Part shown: positions 19,622-29,757 of the stretch, piece by piece | Layout of the letters: each line of letters opens with the position of its first letter | Numbering within the stretch: the stretch's first letter is position 1 | NCBI RefSeq assembly: GCF_027946175.1 | Contig: NZ_AP026671.1 | Span: 1,302,001-1,366,000 of the forward strand | Reading direction: 5' to 3' | DNA: 64,000 nucleotides | Origin: Nitratiruptor tergarcus DSM 16512 | GTDB lineage: Bacteria > Campylobacterota > Campylobacteria > Campylobacterales > Nitratiruptoraceae | Notes under the pieces: generated by a model | The model's database searches: none | What the model was told of the DNA's origin: nothing | What the model saw: only the letters and a program-made list of their open reading frames with translations | Made by a program: the position numbers and the translations under genes

Positions 19622-22108
19622 TTACACCTTTTGCAGTTTTACTTCTGTAAATCTATAGCCTTTAAATAAAGGCGCAATATCTATACTCTTATCAAAAGTC
19701 CCGATATATGCACCAGATCCAATTTTATCATCCAATGCTACTTCTACTGTTATGGTAATATCATCTTTTTGAATATTAACTTTATCACCCTCTTTCAGGT
19801 CAAATTCATGCAAAAATGTTTCACTTGCATACAACTTTCCGTGTTCTTGCAGCTGATGCGCTTTGTTCGTAAAAGGGCTAAACTGTAAAACAGGTTCACA
19901 TCTATAGATTACTGTACCATTAAATTCTGGCAACTCCTCTATTGGCTCTGCATTTTTTCTTGATAGATTCACTTTTTGTATCTTTAATACATACCCTCTT
20001 TGCTCTGTCCCATCATTCAAAAACTCATTTGGCAAGTCATCAAATGCAACTTCTTGATACCCTTTTTCTTGCGGAAGCTCCTGGGTAAACTCTATTGTAT
20101 ACTCTTTATCACTCACTCCCAAAGCTCGTGCTATATCATTAAGTACATACCCCTCATATGGCAATGCAACATTTGTTGGTACTACTCGCTTATCGATATT
20201 TGTAAATGTACCCTCTTGTTGATTGAGTGCTGGCATATCAAGATCCCCATCTCCCAAAGCACTCAATGTAAAATCGCCTTTTATGTTATAGCCTATTGTA
20301 TACTCCCCTGCCTCATCATCAAGTTCACATATTAATGCTACTCCCAAGCTATTTGTCTTTGGTGGTATAAGCATCACTTGAAAATCTGTAAATCTCTCTA
20401 TTATCCCAGCCAACTTCGCTATATTCTCTGCCCTCGGATGAGTGTAGAGATCCTCGCCAAGAATGAGTGCAGCCTTTTCCTTTTTAGCAAGTACTTTTTT
20501 AAGTTTTTCCATAAGATCTTCAGGTGCATCAATCATTTCATAGAGTTTACTCACCTGATACTCAATCTTTTTCTTTACTTTTTTTGGAACCTCTTTTGTA
20601 ATCTTTTTCTGTACCTTTTTCTCTTTTCCTGTTTTTTCATCTACAATGGTCTCTTCTACAACTTCAACAACTTTTTCTTTAATAGTCTCTTCAACCTCTT
20701 TCGTTTTCGTTGTCATTAGTGAATCAAGATATTCAGCAATATATTTTGGAAGTTCTTCTCTTTGGGCAAACTCTTGCAAAATAAAGTAAAGCACAGCCTC
20801 TTCTTTGAGAGGTTTATGGTAAACTGGAACTACTGTTTTTCCAAGAGCTTCGATAATAGGATCTTTTATTGGATGAAAATAGATACCACCACCTTTATTC
20901 ATCTTCACTGCATTGTTAAATGCATAGCGCACGCGAGGATTATCACTCTTGAGTGCTGTTCCCACTGATATGACAAAATTGCTTTCATGCACATCTTTTA
21001 CTTGAGCACTTGGTAGTGATTTGCCGCTGTAAGAAGAGTAGTTTTCTAAAAATCTTTTAAATCGTAATGCATCCTCATTGAGAAGTTTATAGCCATATTT
21101 TTCTTTGAGTTTTTGCAAAATGAGCGCTTCTTCATTAGTAACATAGGAATCAAAAGCGATAGTATCAGCTTTTTTAAACGCTTCTAATGCACTGTTAAAT
21201 GCCTTTTCATCTTTTTTAACTTGGCGGTTTTCAAAATCAAATCCAAATCTTCCTGCCCCACACAATGGTTGATAATGAAACTCATTTGTTACACGATAAA
21301 TCTTTGGCTCAGGATTTTCAATAGAGGTGTGTTTTGTCTCATAGTAGAGATGACATGCAGCACTACAGTGTGCACATGCAGCTGGGATTTTATTAAGCTC
21401 CCAAGAGTTTGTCGTATAGTGATAATCTTCGCTTACTAAAGCACCCACTGGACATACACTGATACACTCACCACACCAGGTACAATCAAGCTCATCACCA
21501 GCTACTGCACCAATGATTGATTTTTGGAGCTTATTCCACATGGCGTATGCATCTTTTGGCATCTGCTCTTTCCATGATTTATCAAGTGCATCACCACCTC
21601 GTGGAACAGTTTTGAGTGCTGCATCACCTATCATATCTTTACACACAGTTACACAACGCTCACATACAATACACAAAGAGGAGTCATAATGGATAAAGTT
21701 CCACTTTTTCACTGGGCGATATGTATCGCGTATAGCATAGTGCTGTTCATCCACTCCCATCTCAAGAGTATAATTTTGCAGCTCACACTCACCACTTTGA
21801 TCACACACACCACACTCAAGCGGATGGTTGACATCATACACTTCCATGATAGCGCGGCGCTCTTTAATGATATTTTCTGTCACTGTCACAATACTCATAC
21901 CATCTTTTGCTTTAGCGTTACATGCATATACCTGCTTACCATCAGCTTCTACAAGACAAAGCCTACAAGCAAGTGTTGGTGAGCAGTTTGTCAAATAGCA
22001 AATAGCCGGTATAAATATACCGTTAGCTCTTGCTACATTGAGTACATATTCACCTGCAACCGTTTCACACTCTTTACCATCTATTGTAATTTTAATTTTC
22101 TCACTCAT
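19622..22108 (-). CDS. nuoG: NADH-quinone oxidoreductase subunit G, second copy
   Basis: The 828-aa protein carries the full peripheral-arm set: a [2Fe-2S] site (CYLTNCSPTLACRLC), HPLECGVC, two [4Fe-4S] sites (CIVCERCVTVC, CTWCGECISVC) and the CAHCSAAC site of the molybdopterin-oxidoreductase-like domain. Residues of about 460-540 form a strongly charged Lys/Glu/Val repeat-like insert absent from the other copy. The segment coded by 19,851-20,469 appears identical to the first copy. It overlaps the upstream copy by 4 bp. Two NuoG genes in one operon are known in several Campylobacterota. Confidence 0.92.
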   Translation of the reverse strand: MSEKIKITIDGKECETVAGEYVLNVARANGIFIPAICYLTNCSPTLACRLCLVEADGKQVYACNAKAKDGMSIVTVTENIIKERRAIMEVYDVNHPLECGVCDQSGECELQNYTLEMGVDEQHYAIRDTYRPVKKWNFIHYDSSLCIVCERCVTVCKDMIGDAALKTVPRGGDALDKSWKEQMPKDAYAMWNKLQKSIIGAVAGDELDCTWCGECISVCPVGALVSEDYHYTTNSWELNKIPAACAHCSAACHLYYETKHTSIENPEPKIYRVTNEFHYQPLCGAGRFGFDFENRQVKKDEKAFNSALEAFKKADTIAFDSYVTNEEALILQKLKEKYGYKLLNEDALRFKRFLENYSSYSGKSLPSAQVKDVHESNFVISVGTALKSDNPRVRYAFNNAVKMNKGGGIYFHPIKDPIIEALGKTVVPVYHKPLKEEAVLYFILQEFAQREELPKYIAEYLDSLMTTKTKEVEETIKEKVVEVVEETIVDEKTGKEKKVQKKITKEVPKKVKKKIEYQVSKLYEMIDAPEDLMEKLKKVLAKKEKAALILGEDLYTHPRAENIAKLAGIIERFTDFQVMLIPPKTNSLGVALICELDDEAGEYTIGYNIKGDFTLSALGDGDLDMPALNQQEGTFTNIDKRVVPTNVALPYEGYVLNDIARALGVSDKEYTIEFTQELPQEKGYQEVAFDDLPNEFLNDGTEQRGYVLKIQKVNLSRKNAEPIEELPEFNGTVIYRCEPVLQFSPFTNKAHQLQEHGKLYASETFLHEFDLKEGDKVNIQKDDITITVEVALDDKIGSGAYIGTFDKSIDIAPLFKGYRFTEVKLQKV
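19851..20469. repeat. 619-bp direct repeat, copy in second nuoG
   Basis: This block matches 22,346-22,964 at a constant offset of 2,495 bp; I found no mismatch in the stretches I compared, and the encoded protein segments are the same. Outside the block the two genes diverge at once. Confidence 0.9.
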
Positions 22109-24381
22109 AGCTCATCTCTCTTTGTGATTTTTACTTTTTCATAGCGATATGAATCTTGCATTGCAAAATACTTCTCACCCATATCACTTACACCCAATAG
22201 TGCAATAGTCCCTTTGAGCTTTTTATCAATTTTAAATTTTTTATATATCTCTCCATGGCGTGAATGAATCACTACATGATCGCCATCTTCTAATTTCGCT
22301 GCTACACTAAACTGCTCAGAGCCTACTAAATCGCACTCCCATGCAAGCTGATGCGCTTTGTTCGTAAAAGGGCTAAACTGTAAAACAGGTTCACATCTAT
22401 AGATTACTGTACCATTAAATTCTGGCAACTCCTCTATTGGCTCTGCATTTTTTCTTGATAGATTCACTTTTTGTATCTTTAATACATACCCTCTTTGCTC
22501 TGTCCCATCATTCAAAAACTCATTTGGCAAGTCATCAAATGCAACTTCTTGATACCCTTTTTCTTGCGGAAGCTCCTGGGTAAACTCTATTGTATACTCT
22601 TTATCACTCACTCCCAAAGCTCGTGCTATATCATTAAGTACATACCCCTCATATGGCAATGCAACATTTGTTGGTACTACTCGCTTATCGATATTTGTAA
22701 ATGTACCCTCTTGTTGATTGAGTGCTGGCATATCAAGATCCCCATCTCCCAAAGCACTCAATGTAAAATCGCCTTTTATGTTATAGCCTATTGTATACTC
22801 CCCTGCCTCATCATCAAGTTCACATATTAATGCTACTCCCAAGCTATTTGTCTTTGGTGGTATAAGCATCACTTGAAAATCTGTAAATCTCTCTATTATC
22901 CCAGCCAACTTCGCTATATTCTCTGCCCTCGGATGAGTGTAGAGATCCTCGCCAAGAATGAGTGTAAAATTTGTTTCACGTAAACGTTTTTTTCTTTGCA
23001 GCCTTGCAATAATTTCACCAATCTCTTCTTCACCTACGCTTGACTCTGCACTCAAGTAGCCAATATCGAGACTTTCAAACCACTTTTTCCCTACTTTTTT
23101 CTTTGCTTCATTATCAAGCAATGCATCAAGTAGCATCGCCAAGACCGCTTCTTCACTTCCCACTTCATATTTGACAAATTTTGTCACAATAGGTTTAAGA
23201 AGATCATCTTCAATCGGATGCATATTGATAATTTCAGCTTTACGATGTTTATGAGCAACAGTATAAGCGTAGCGTACAGCAGGATTGTCTGAAGAGCTAA
23301 ATGTTCCAAGAAGTATAATAAAATCACTTTTCTTTATACTTTCTAAATCTGCTGTATAGAGGCTTTTCCCACTATAAGATCCGTAGTTTTGTAAAAATTT
23401 TTGATATGCACGTGCCTCTTTATTAATGAGCTTATAACCAAATTTCTCTTTCAATTTTTGCAAAATGAAGGCTTCTTCATTGGTAATGAAAGAAGTAAAC
23501 TCTATGGTATCTGCTTTTTGAAAAGCTGCTATTGCATTTTCGAATGCTTTTTCATCTTTTTTTGCTCTATTTTCAAAATCAAATCCAAATCTACCTGCAC
23601 CACAAAGCGTTGCAAATTCAAACTCATTTTTTACACGATAGATTTTTGGATCTGGGTTGAATATAGAATCGTGCTTAACTTCATAATAGAGATGGCAAGC
23701 TGCACTACAATGCGCACATGAAGCTGGAATACGTCTGAGTTCCCAAGCGTTTGAAGTGTATTTGAAATCTGAGCTAATAAGAGCTCCAACAGGACATACC
23801 GCTATACACTCTCCACAAAAAGTACAATCGAGAGTTTCGGCATTTTTTGGAATGATATGTGATTTATATCCCCCAAAGTAGATATCAATCGCATCATCAC
23901 CTATAACTTCGTTGCAAACATGCACACACTTTTCGCACAATATACAAAGACTTGGATCATACTGGATATATTTCCAATATTGTATAGGACGATACTGATC
24001 TTTTGCTGTAAATTCTTGTGAACCAACGTTAAATTCCAGAGTTTTATTCTGCAGATCACACTCGCCGCTTTTGTCACATACACCACACTCTAGTGGATGG
24101 TTGACATCATAGAGCTTCATAATATTTTGTCTATGCTCATACAGCTCGGGCGAGTTAGTTATTACATTAATATCTGGTGTTACAGGAGTTTGACAACTCA
24201 GTACAAATCCATCCACTCCCTCAACCTCTACAACACAAAGTCTACATGACTCAATTGGCTTCACTTTTGAGAGATAGCACATTGTAGGGATATAAATGCC
24301 TTCCCTTCTGGCTACCTGTAAAATAGTTTCGCCCTTTTGTGCTACAACCTCTTTGCCATCTATATAAAATTTCACCATCAT
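22105..24381 (-). CDS. nuoG: NADH-quinone oxidoreductase subunit G, first copy
   Basis: The 758-aa protein has a [2Fe-2S] domain (CYLSKVKPIESCRLC), HPLECGVC, two [4Fe-4S] motifs (CILCEKCVHVC, CTFCGECIAVC) and CAHCSAAC, followed by a molybdopterin-oxidoreductase-like domain. It carries electrons along the peripheral arm. Residues of about 473-679 appear identical to the second copy, while the N-terminal halves differ clearly. The gene starts 6 bp after the GltD-like gene; a second ATG follows the first, so either may be used. Confidence 0.92.
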   Translation of the reverse strand: MMVKFYIDGKEVVAQKGETILQVARREGIYIPTMCYLSKVKPIESCRLCVVEVEGVDGFVLSCQTPVTPDINVITNSPELYEHRQNIMKLYDVNHPLECGVCDKSGECDLQNKTLEFNVGSQEFTAKDQYRPIQYWKYIQYDPSLCILCEKCVHVCNEVIGDDAIDIYFGGYKSHIIPKNAETLDCTFCGECIAVCPVGALISSDFKYTSNAWELRRIPASCAHCSAACHLYYEVKHDSIFNPDPKIYRVKNEFEFATLCGAGRFGFDFENRAKKDEKAFENAIAAFQKADTIEFTSFITNEEAFILQKLKEKFGYKLINKEARAYQKFLQNYGSYSGKSLYTADLESIKKSDFIILLGTFSSSDNPAVRYAYTVAHKHRKAEIINMHPIEDDLLKPIVTKFVKYEVGSEEAVLAMLLDALLDNEAKKKVGKKWFESLDIGYLSAESSVGEEEIGEIIARLQRKKRLRETNFTLILGEDLYTHPRAENIAKLAGIIERFTDFQVMLIPPKTNSLGVALICELDDEAGEYTIGYNIKGDFTLSALGDGDLDMPALNQQEGTFTNIDKRVVPTNVALPYEGYVLNDIARALGVSDKEYTIEFTQELPQEKGYQEVAFDDLPNEFLNDGTEQRGYVLKIQKVNLSRKNAEPIEELPEFNGTVIYRCEPVLQFSPFTNKAHQLAWECDLVGSEQFSVAAKLEDGDHVVIHSRHGEIYKKFKIDKKLKGTIALLGVSDMGEKYFAMQDSYRYEKVKITKRDEL
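22346..22964. repeat. 619-bp direct repeat, copy in first nuoG
   Basis: Partner of 19,851-20,469. It codes for the C-terminal part of the molybdopterin-oxidoreductase-like domain, from GEDLYTHPRAENIAKL to SPFTNKAHQL. Confidence 0.9.
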
Positions 24382-24387
24382 CAGCCC

Positions 24388-26430
24388 TTACACTGCAACC
24401 ATTGCTATATAATAACACCGCATGCATCGCTCTGCTTCGGCGATCGCTTGCTCTTGTGTAAAACCGAGATTGACCTCTTCATTTGTATATTTACGTTCAT
24501 CAACTGTGAGTTTTTCGCTCACTTGGCGAGGAATTCCAGGCAGCCAGCCTCGAATCTTCTCTTTTTTATCATAAACTTTGAGTGCTCTGAGATGATCTTC
24601 CATAATTTCCTCATCAGTTAAACTCACCTCACCTGTGAGAACATATCTGCTTATAACACTTGCAGCTCTCTTTGCCTGCCCCACAGCGTTAACAATTGTC
24701 ATTGGGCCATATTCGCAATCACCTGCTGCAAAAACGCCTTTACGTGAACTCATATAGGTTTTACCATCTGTTTTTATTGTACCCCAACTTGTAAGCTCTA
24801 TCTCCCACTCTTCTGGAAGGTGTGAGAGATCTGCACTCTGGCTTACTGCAGGCACCAGATAGTCACACTCAATAGTAAAATCTGCACCCTCAATTTTTTG
24901 TAGTTGCGGCCTTCCACCGTTTGGATCAGGGATGAGCTCAAAGCGGTTAACTTTTAATGCTTTGAGATTATCATTTTCATCAGTAATAATCTCTTCTACT
25001 GCAGAGTAAAATATAAATTCAACTCCCTCTTCTACAGCTTCATGGTACTCTTCATATGTTGTGTTACGAATAATTGTAGCTTCATCACGGCGATAGAGCA
25101 TAATTACTTTTTTCGCATTAGCTCTTACCGCACAACGTACAACGTCCATAGAAGTAAATCCCCCACCAACACACACAAGGGTTTTTCCAGTCAGATCCAC
25201 ATACTCTTTATCGAGATGCTGCTGTTTTCTAATCTCCTCAGGGACTGGTATTCCATACTTCACATAGAGATTGATACAGTCAAGAAAGTTAATAGCCGGC
25301 CAGTATCCTTTGATTTCTGGGCGCTCATTTTTTGCTCGCACTTTTTTACTAATTCTCGTTCCAGTGGCAACCAATATAGCATCATACTCTTTTTCAAATT
25401 TTCTCATATCCTCAGCAGTAACGCGTTTACCTGTGATAAACCGCACACCTTCAAGGGAATGAACCGCTTCGATATCTTTGTTGTATTTATCAACAGGCAT
25501 ACGATACTCTGGTACCCCAACAGCAACTTCGCCACCTAGTACCGGTAACTCTTCATATACATCGCATGCTACACCTTCAAGCGCCATATAATATGCACCT
25601 GCTAATCCTGCAGGGCCTGCTCCAATGACAGCAACCTTTTTGCCATTAAGCGGCTTTTGCTCCTTTGGATGAAGCCAGAAAAGACCATGCTCATCCTCAA
25701 AATCAGCCCCAATTCTTTTGAGTTCCATAATAGAAATAGGCTCATCAAGATTGGCTCGCCTACACTCATCTTCACATGGATGGGGGCAGACGCGCCCACA
25801 TGTATGTGCTAGAGGCATAGTCTTTCTTGTTGCTTTGAGACTATCGTCATAGCGCAAATCGCGAACACCCTCAATGTAGGCTGGAATATCAACATGAGCA
25901 GGACATGCATCCATACAAGGTGCAGTAACTTTTGCAATATAGCTAATCTCAGGATTGTTATAGTACTTTGATGGTTTTTTATTTGTTATAAGATCATAAA
26001 TCTCATCAGAAAAGTGTGTCAAAATATCAAGAAGCGGCTTTGGAACAGTGCGTCCAATTTCACATTTACTTGTCTCCATCATAGTGCGAGAGACCTCTTT
26101 GAGGTGCTCTACGTCGCTCTCTTCGCCCTCACCTCTTGCAATCTTGTCAAAAAGATCATATAAAATTCTTCCACCCCATCTTCCTGGAGCACATCTTCCA
26201 CAAGCTTCAGAATAGATTTGATATTGGGCAGCATATTCAGTTGCGAGTTTTACCACATCTACATCTTCATCGAAAAGAGCAAAACCTGCCCATCCAATAA
26301 ATGCTTTGGATGCAAGATCAATATTGTAGTTGACCGGAAAATTATAAGCAGATTCTGCCCACTCTTCCTGTGGTTTTCCTCTGTTGTCGATCAACTCATC
26401 TTTCCAGCATGAAAAGTATACTTTACTCAC
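24388..26430 (-). CDS. GltD-like FAD oxidoreductase with NuoF-type Fe-S domain, in the NuoF position
   Basis: The 680-aa protein occupies the slot where nuoF normally lies. Residues ~60-150 resemble the C-terminal [4Fe-4S] (N3) domain of NuoF, with C77, C80 and C123, but the third Cys of the usual CxxCxxC is Gly83. Residues ~165-680 resemble the small subunit of glutamate synthase: a Cys-rich bis-[4Fe-4S] region (CMDACPAHV, CGRVCPHPCEDEC), FAD motif GAGPAG at 270-275 and a second dinucleotide motif (VCVGGGFTSMDVV). No NuoF FMN/NADH domain is present. It probably feeds electrons from NAD(P)H or another carrier into NuoG; the donor is unknown. Confidence 0.8.
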   Translation of the reverse strand: MSKVYFSCWKDELIDNRGKPQEEWAESAYNFPVNYNIDLASKAFIGWAGFALFDEDVDVVKLATEYAAQYQIYSEACGRCAPGRWGGRILYDLFDKIARGEGEESDVEHLKEVSRTMMETSKCEIGRTVPKPLLDILTHFSDEIYDLITNKKPSKYYNNPEISYIAKVTAPCMDACPAHVDIPAYIEGVRDLRYDDSLKATRKTMPLAHTCGRVCPHPCEDECRRANLDEPISIMELKRIGADFEDEHGLFWLHPKEQKPLNGKKVAVIGAGPAGLAGAYYMALEGVACDVYEELPVLGGEVAVGVPEYRMPVDKYNKDIEAVHSLEGVRFITGKRVTAEDMRKFEKEYDAILVATGTRISKKVRAKNERPEIKGYWPAINFLDCINLYVKYGIPVPEEIRKQQHLDKEYVDLTGKTLVCVGGGFTSMDVVRCAVRANAKKVIMLYRRDEATIIRNTTYEEYHEAVEEGVEFIFYSAVEEIITDENDNLKALKVNRFELIPDPNGGRPQLQKIEGADFTIECDYLVPAVSQSADLSHLPEEWEIELTSWGTIKTDGKTYMSSRKGVFAAGDCEYGPMTIVNAVGQAKRAASVISRYVLTGEVSLTDEEIMEDHLRALKVYDKKEKIRGWLPGIPRQVSEKLTVDERKYTNEEVNLGFTQEQAIAEAERCMRCYYIAMVAV

Positions 26431-26442
26431 AATACTACCCTC

Positions 26443-26685
26443 TTATTTTTTTCTGACAACTATCGTCCAGTCAACCTCATTGAATTTCAATGAATTAAGA
26501 AGTTCATGCCCTTGCTCTTTGATAACATCAGCACTTTTTTGTACTGCATCAAAATTGCTTTTGCCATTTGTTACTACTTCAAAGAGAAAAATTGCTACTT
26601 CTCCACTCTTTACATTTTTATCAAGAAGTTCTACCATACGATCATAAAAGTCCTCATGGAGATGTCTCAAATCATATCTGACCAT
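26443..26685 (-). CDS. Small NuoE-position protein of Campylobacterota complex I
   Basis: The 80-aa soluble protein lies between nuoD and the GltD-like gene. It has no cysteines, so it cannot hold the [2Fe-2S] cluster of true NuoE. A similar small protein (HP1264-type) stands here in Helicobacter and Campylobacter and is probably a structural adaptor for electron input. The start ATG at 26683-26685 is 18 bp after nuoD. Confidence 0.75.
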   Translation of the reverse strand: MVRYDLRHLHEDFYDRMVELLDKNVKSGEVAIFLFEVVTNGKSNFDAVQKSADVIKEQGHELLNSLKFNEVDWTIVVRKK

Positions 26686-26703
26686 AACTGTTCCTTATGC
26701 GCT

Positions 26704-27942
26704 TTATCTATCAATCTCACCAAATACTATATTAGTCGAACCAATAATTGTTACCACATCTGCAAGATAGTGCCCAGGTAAGAGATCTTGTAAAATACCT
26801 GTATGCCAAAAGCTTGGTGCTCTAATTTTTAAGCGGTAAGGATATGGCTCTCCTTCACTACGTATAAAAAATCCAAGCTCTCCTTTAGGCGATTCTGTTG
26901 GTACATAGACCTCTCCCACTGGTGGACGCATACCCTGCGTCACCAATACAAAGTGCTGCATCAAAGAGTAGTTCTGCGTCATAATGTCCTCTTTTGGAGC
27001 ACTTATATATTGTGGTACATGCGCCATGAGTTGCGGCTCTGTATCTTTATACATTGGGATGAGTTGGCGAATAATTTTTATACTTTGACGCATCTCTTCC
27101 ATATAAAGAAGGTAGCGGCCATAGCTATCGCATCTATCACTTACAGGAATATCAAAATCAACTTCATCATAGAGCTCATACGGCTCCTCTTTGCGTATAT
27201 CATACTCTATTCCACTTCCTCTGAGCATAATTCCACTACATGCCCACTGCTTTGCCATTTCTGGTGGAATAACTCCCACCTCTTCAAGACGCATTCGCCA
27301 GATGCGATTTTGTGTAAGGAGTCCTTCATAGAGTTCAATCTGCTCAGGAAGTTTATTTAAAAACCAATTAAGACGTTCCATCCAGCCTTCTGGCAGATCA
27401 AGAGGTACTCCTCCAATGCGTACAGAACTGTGAGTAAGCCTTGCACCACAGTAATCTTCGATTAAATCCATTGCATGTTCACGCTCTCTAAAACAGTACA
27501 AAAAGACACTCATCGCACCTACATCAAGGGCATGTGTTGCAAGCCAAAAAAGGTGTGAAATGATTCTATTGAGCTCAAGCAAAATCATTCGGATAACTTT
27601 AGCTCTGCGTGGCACCTTATCTTCTATACCAAGCAGACGCTCTACTGCTAATGCAAAAGCGTAGTTATTGGAAGTTGCAGCAATATAATCCATACGATCT
27701 GTTGTAGGCAAAAACTCATTGTAAATCATGTTTTCGCCCATCTTTTCCATACCACGGTGCAGATATCCAATATCAGGAACTGCCTTGGTTATCTGCTCTC
27801 CATCCATCTCAAGAATGAGTCTGAGCTGTCCGTGGGCAGATGGATGCTGTGGTCCAAAGTTTATGATCATTTTATTGTCATCACGCTCGAAAACCAGGTT
27901 TTCAAAATATGGCTCTAATCTATTTCTTTGTTGCATATTCAA
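26704..27942 (-). CDS. nuoD: NADH-quinone oxidoreductase subunit D
   Basis: The 412-aa 49-kDa-type subunit has the quinone-site loop [13 protein letters not shown] near residue 30, [11 protein letters not shown] and a C-terminus ending [18 protein letters not shown]. Together with NuoB it forms the quinone-reducing site. NuoC and NuoD are separate genes here, not fused as in E. coli. It lies 4 bp after nuoC. Confidence 0.95.
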   Translation of the reverse strand: MNMQQRNRLEPYFENLVFERDDNKMIINFGPQHPSAHGQLRLILEMDGEQITKAVPDIGYLHRGMEKMGENMIYNEFLPTTDRMDYIAATSNNYAFALAVERLLGIEDKVPRRAKVIRMILLELNRIISHLFWLATHALDVGAMSVFLYCFREREHAMDLIEDYCGARLTHSSVRIGGVPLDLPEGWMERLNWFLNKLPEQIELYEGLLTQNRIWRMRLEEVGVIPPEMAKQWACSGIMLRGSGIEYDIRKEEPYELYDEVDFDIPVSDRCDSYGRYLLYMEEMRQSIKIIRQLIPMYKDTEPQLMAHVPQYISAPKEDIMTQNYSLMQHFVLVTQGMRPPVGEVYVPTESPKGELGFFIRSEGEPYPYRLKIRAPSFWHTGILQDLLPGHYLADVVTIIGSTNIVFGEIDR

Positions 27943-27946
27943 GCCC

Positions 27947-28738
27947 TTATCGTGTTTTATCTACTATTTTTGCTTTTTTAAGATCAAATGTCTCAACAAG
28001 TGGCGCATCCTCATTGAAACTCTCAATCTGCTCTGGCTCACTATTTGGATCTGCACATCTTGGCACTTCATGATAGATTCGTGCAAAATTGCAGGTATCT
28101 GTTGTGCTGATATAAGCCGGATCTCTTTGCTCCGGACCGATTACATCTCGATACTCTTTTCCAAAAATCTTATCCACTTCATACCATTGTGCTGCCTCAT
28201 CACCATGGAGTGGATATGCTTTGCGTAAAGGATGACCAACCCAATCTTCAGGCATTAAGATGCGTTTGAGATATGGATGGTTGTTGACTTTGATGCCAAA
28301 CATATCATACATCTCTCGTTCACTCCAGTCTGCACTGCGAAAAAGAGGCTCGACACTCTCAATGGCCTGATCCTCTTTAATACGACATTTTACGCGCACA
28401 CGTTTTCGCTTACTCATTGCAAGAAGTTGATAAAAAATCTCAAACTCTCCATCTTTTGCTAAGTAATCGATTGCGCTCATTTCAGAAAGAACATCATAAC
28501 CACACTCTTCTTTGAGATGTTTAAGCGTAGCTACATTATCCTTTGCATCAACAATGATTACCATCTGCCCCCGTTCAATATAGGCATCTTTGACTTTTAC
28601 ACTTTTTTTGAGACTTGCTAAATCAGCTTTAAAAACTTCATCTTCTACCGGCTCATGAGGAATTTTTGGAGCCACCCAAAAGCGATCGGTATAGTACGAT
28701 TTTTTTTGTACGTTATCTTTTGGTCTATAAGGTCTCAT
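27947..28738 (-). CDS. nuoC: NADH-quinone oxidoreductase subunit C
   Basis: The 263-aa 30-kDa-type subunit has the signatures [20 protein letters not shown] and [18 protein letters not shown]. It has an N-terminal extension and a C-terminal acidic tail compared with short NuoC proteins. It overlaps the last base of nuoB. Confidence 0.93.
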   Translation of the reverse strand: MRPYRPKDNVQKKSYYTDRFWVAPKIPHEPVEDEVFKADLASLKKSVKVKDAYIERGQMVIIVDAKDNVATLKHLKEECGYDVLSEMSAIDYLAKDGEFEIFYQLLAMSKRKRVRVKCRIKEDQAIESVEPLFRSADWSEREMYDMFGIKVNNHPYLKRILMPEDWVGHPLRKAYPLHGDEAAQWYEVDKIFGKEYRDVIGPEQRDPAYISTTDTCNFARIYHEVPRCADPNSEPEQIESFNEDAPLVETFDLKKAKIVDKTR

Positions 28739-29247
28739 TATACAAGCCTTTTAGGTTTTTGTTTTTGAAAAATAGAGCGCTTGCGCAATTTTTTTTGTAA
28801 AAGCATTACAGCGTACTGCAACGTTTCTGGTCTTGGAGCACAGCCAGGAAGATAGATATCTACAGGGATTACTCTATCTACCCCTTGTACAGTTGCATAA
28901 GTATTAAACATCCCACCAGTATTTGCACAGCTACCCATAGATATAACCCATTTTGGCTCTGCCATTTGATCGTACAGTCTACGAATAAATTCAGCATGCT
29001 TTTTCGTAAGTGTTCCAGCAACAATCATAACATCAGATTGGCGAGGACTAGCCCGAAAGATTACACCAAATCGGTCAAAATCGTATCGGCTTGCACCACT
29101 TGCCATCATCTCGATAGCACAGCACGCAAGTCCATAGGTAAGTACCCAAAGAGAATTGGTACGTCCCCAATTGACTAATTTGTCTACAGTTGTGAGTGCA
29201 ACGGGTAAACCCGCATTTGAAGCAAAATTTACTTGATGCTGTGCCAT
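28738..29247 (-). CDS. nuoB: NADH-quinone oxidoreductase subunit B
   Basis: The 169-aa subunit holds the terminal [4Fe-4S] cluster N2, with ligands in [23 protein letters not shown] and [11 protein letters not shown] chose the ATG at 29245-29247 (MAQHQ), which has GAAAGGAG seven bases upstream; an ATG 21 bp earlier lies in the same frame. It overlaps the end of nuoA. Confidence 0.95.
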   Translation of the reverse strand: MAQHQVNFASNAGLPVALTTVDKLVNWGRTNSLWVLTYGLACCAIEMMASGASRYDFDRFGVIFRASPRQSDVMIVAGTLTKKHAEFIRRLYDQMAEPKWVISMGSCANTGGMFNTYATVQGVDRVIPVDIYLPGCAPRPETLQYAVMLLQKKLRKRSIFQKQKPKRLV

Positions 29248-29621
29248 TCCAAAGCTCCTTTCTTCCATGCATATACAAAACCTATAGCCAAAAGCAAAAT
29301 AAAGAGTATCATCTCAGCAAACCCAAACCAACCAAGTATTTTAAAGTCTATCGCCCAAGGAAACATGAATATAATCTCAACATCAAACAGAATAAAAAGA
29401 AGTGCAATGAGATAAAATTGCGCAGAGATTCTGTTTGGTTGCTTATCGGGCTCAGGACCACACTCATATATTGCAACTTTGAGTTTTTCTGTATCAAGAC
29501 GTGCCAATCTTCTACTGACAAATCTCGCAGCTGCAGTTGTGGCCGTAAAGGCTATAGCTGTTATAACAAAGAGTAAAAACGCACCAAAATAGGGATGCGC
29601 CACATCCATATGACTCATCAT
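29229..29621 (-). CDS. nuoA: NADH-quinone oxidoreductase subunit A
   Basis: The first gene of the operon codes for 130 aa with three membrane helices and the conserved YECGPEPD loop. AAAGGAG lies five bases before the start. The 136-bp gap upstream (29,622-29,757) must hold the operon promoter; I see only a weak candidate (TTGTTA followed by a TATATT-like box) there. Confidence 0.93.
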   Translation of the reverse strand: MMSHMDVAHPYFGAFLLFVITAIAFTATTAAARFVSRRLARLDTEKLKVAIYECGPEPDKQPNRISAQFYLIALLFILFDVEIIFMFPWAIDFKILGWFGFAEMILFILLLAIGFVYAWKKGALEWHSIK

Positions 29622-29757
29622 CTATGCTCCTTTAGTAAATGGGCAGTCGCCTAATATATCTATCTGCAAGTGTAACAAAAAGAATTTTAAAAGAGTTTGA
29701 GCATTCTTTTCTATTCAAAAAGATAATATTGTCTGTTTCTGAATGTTACATAGATTA

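Noticed and set aside
20000-22830. Two identical 111-codon plus-strand frames
   Set aside because: They are shadows of the duplicated block in the nuoG genes on the other strand.
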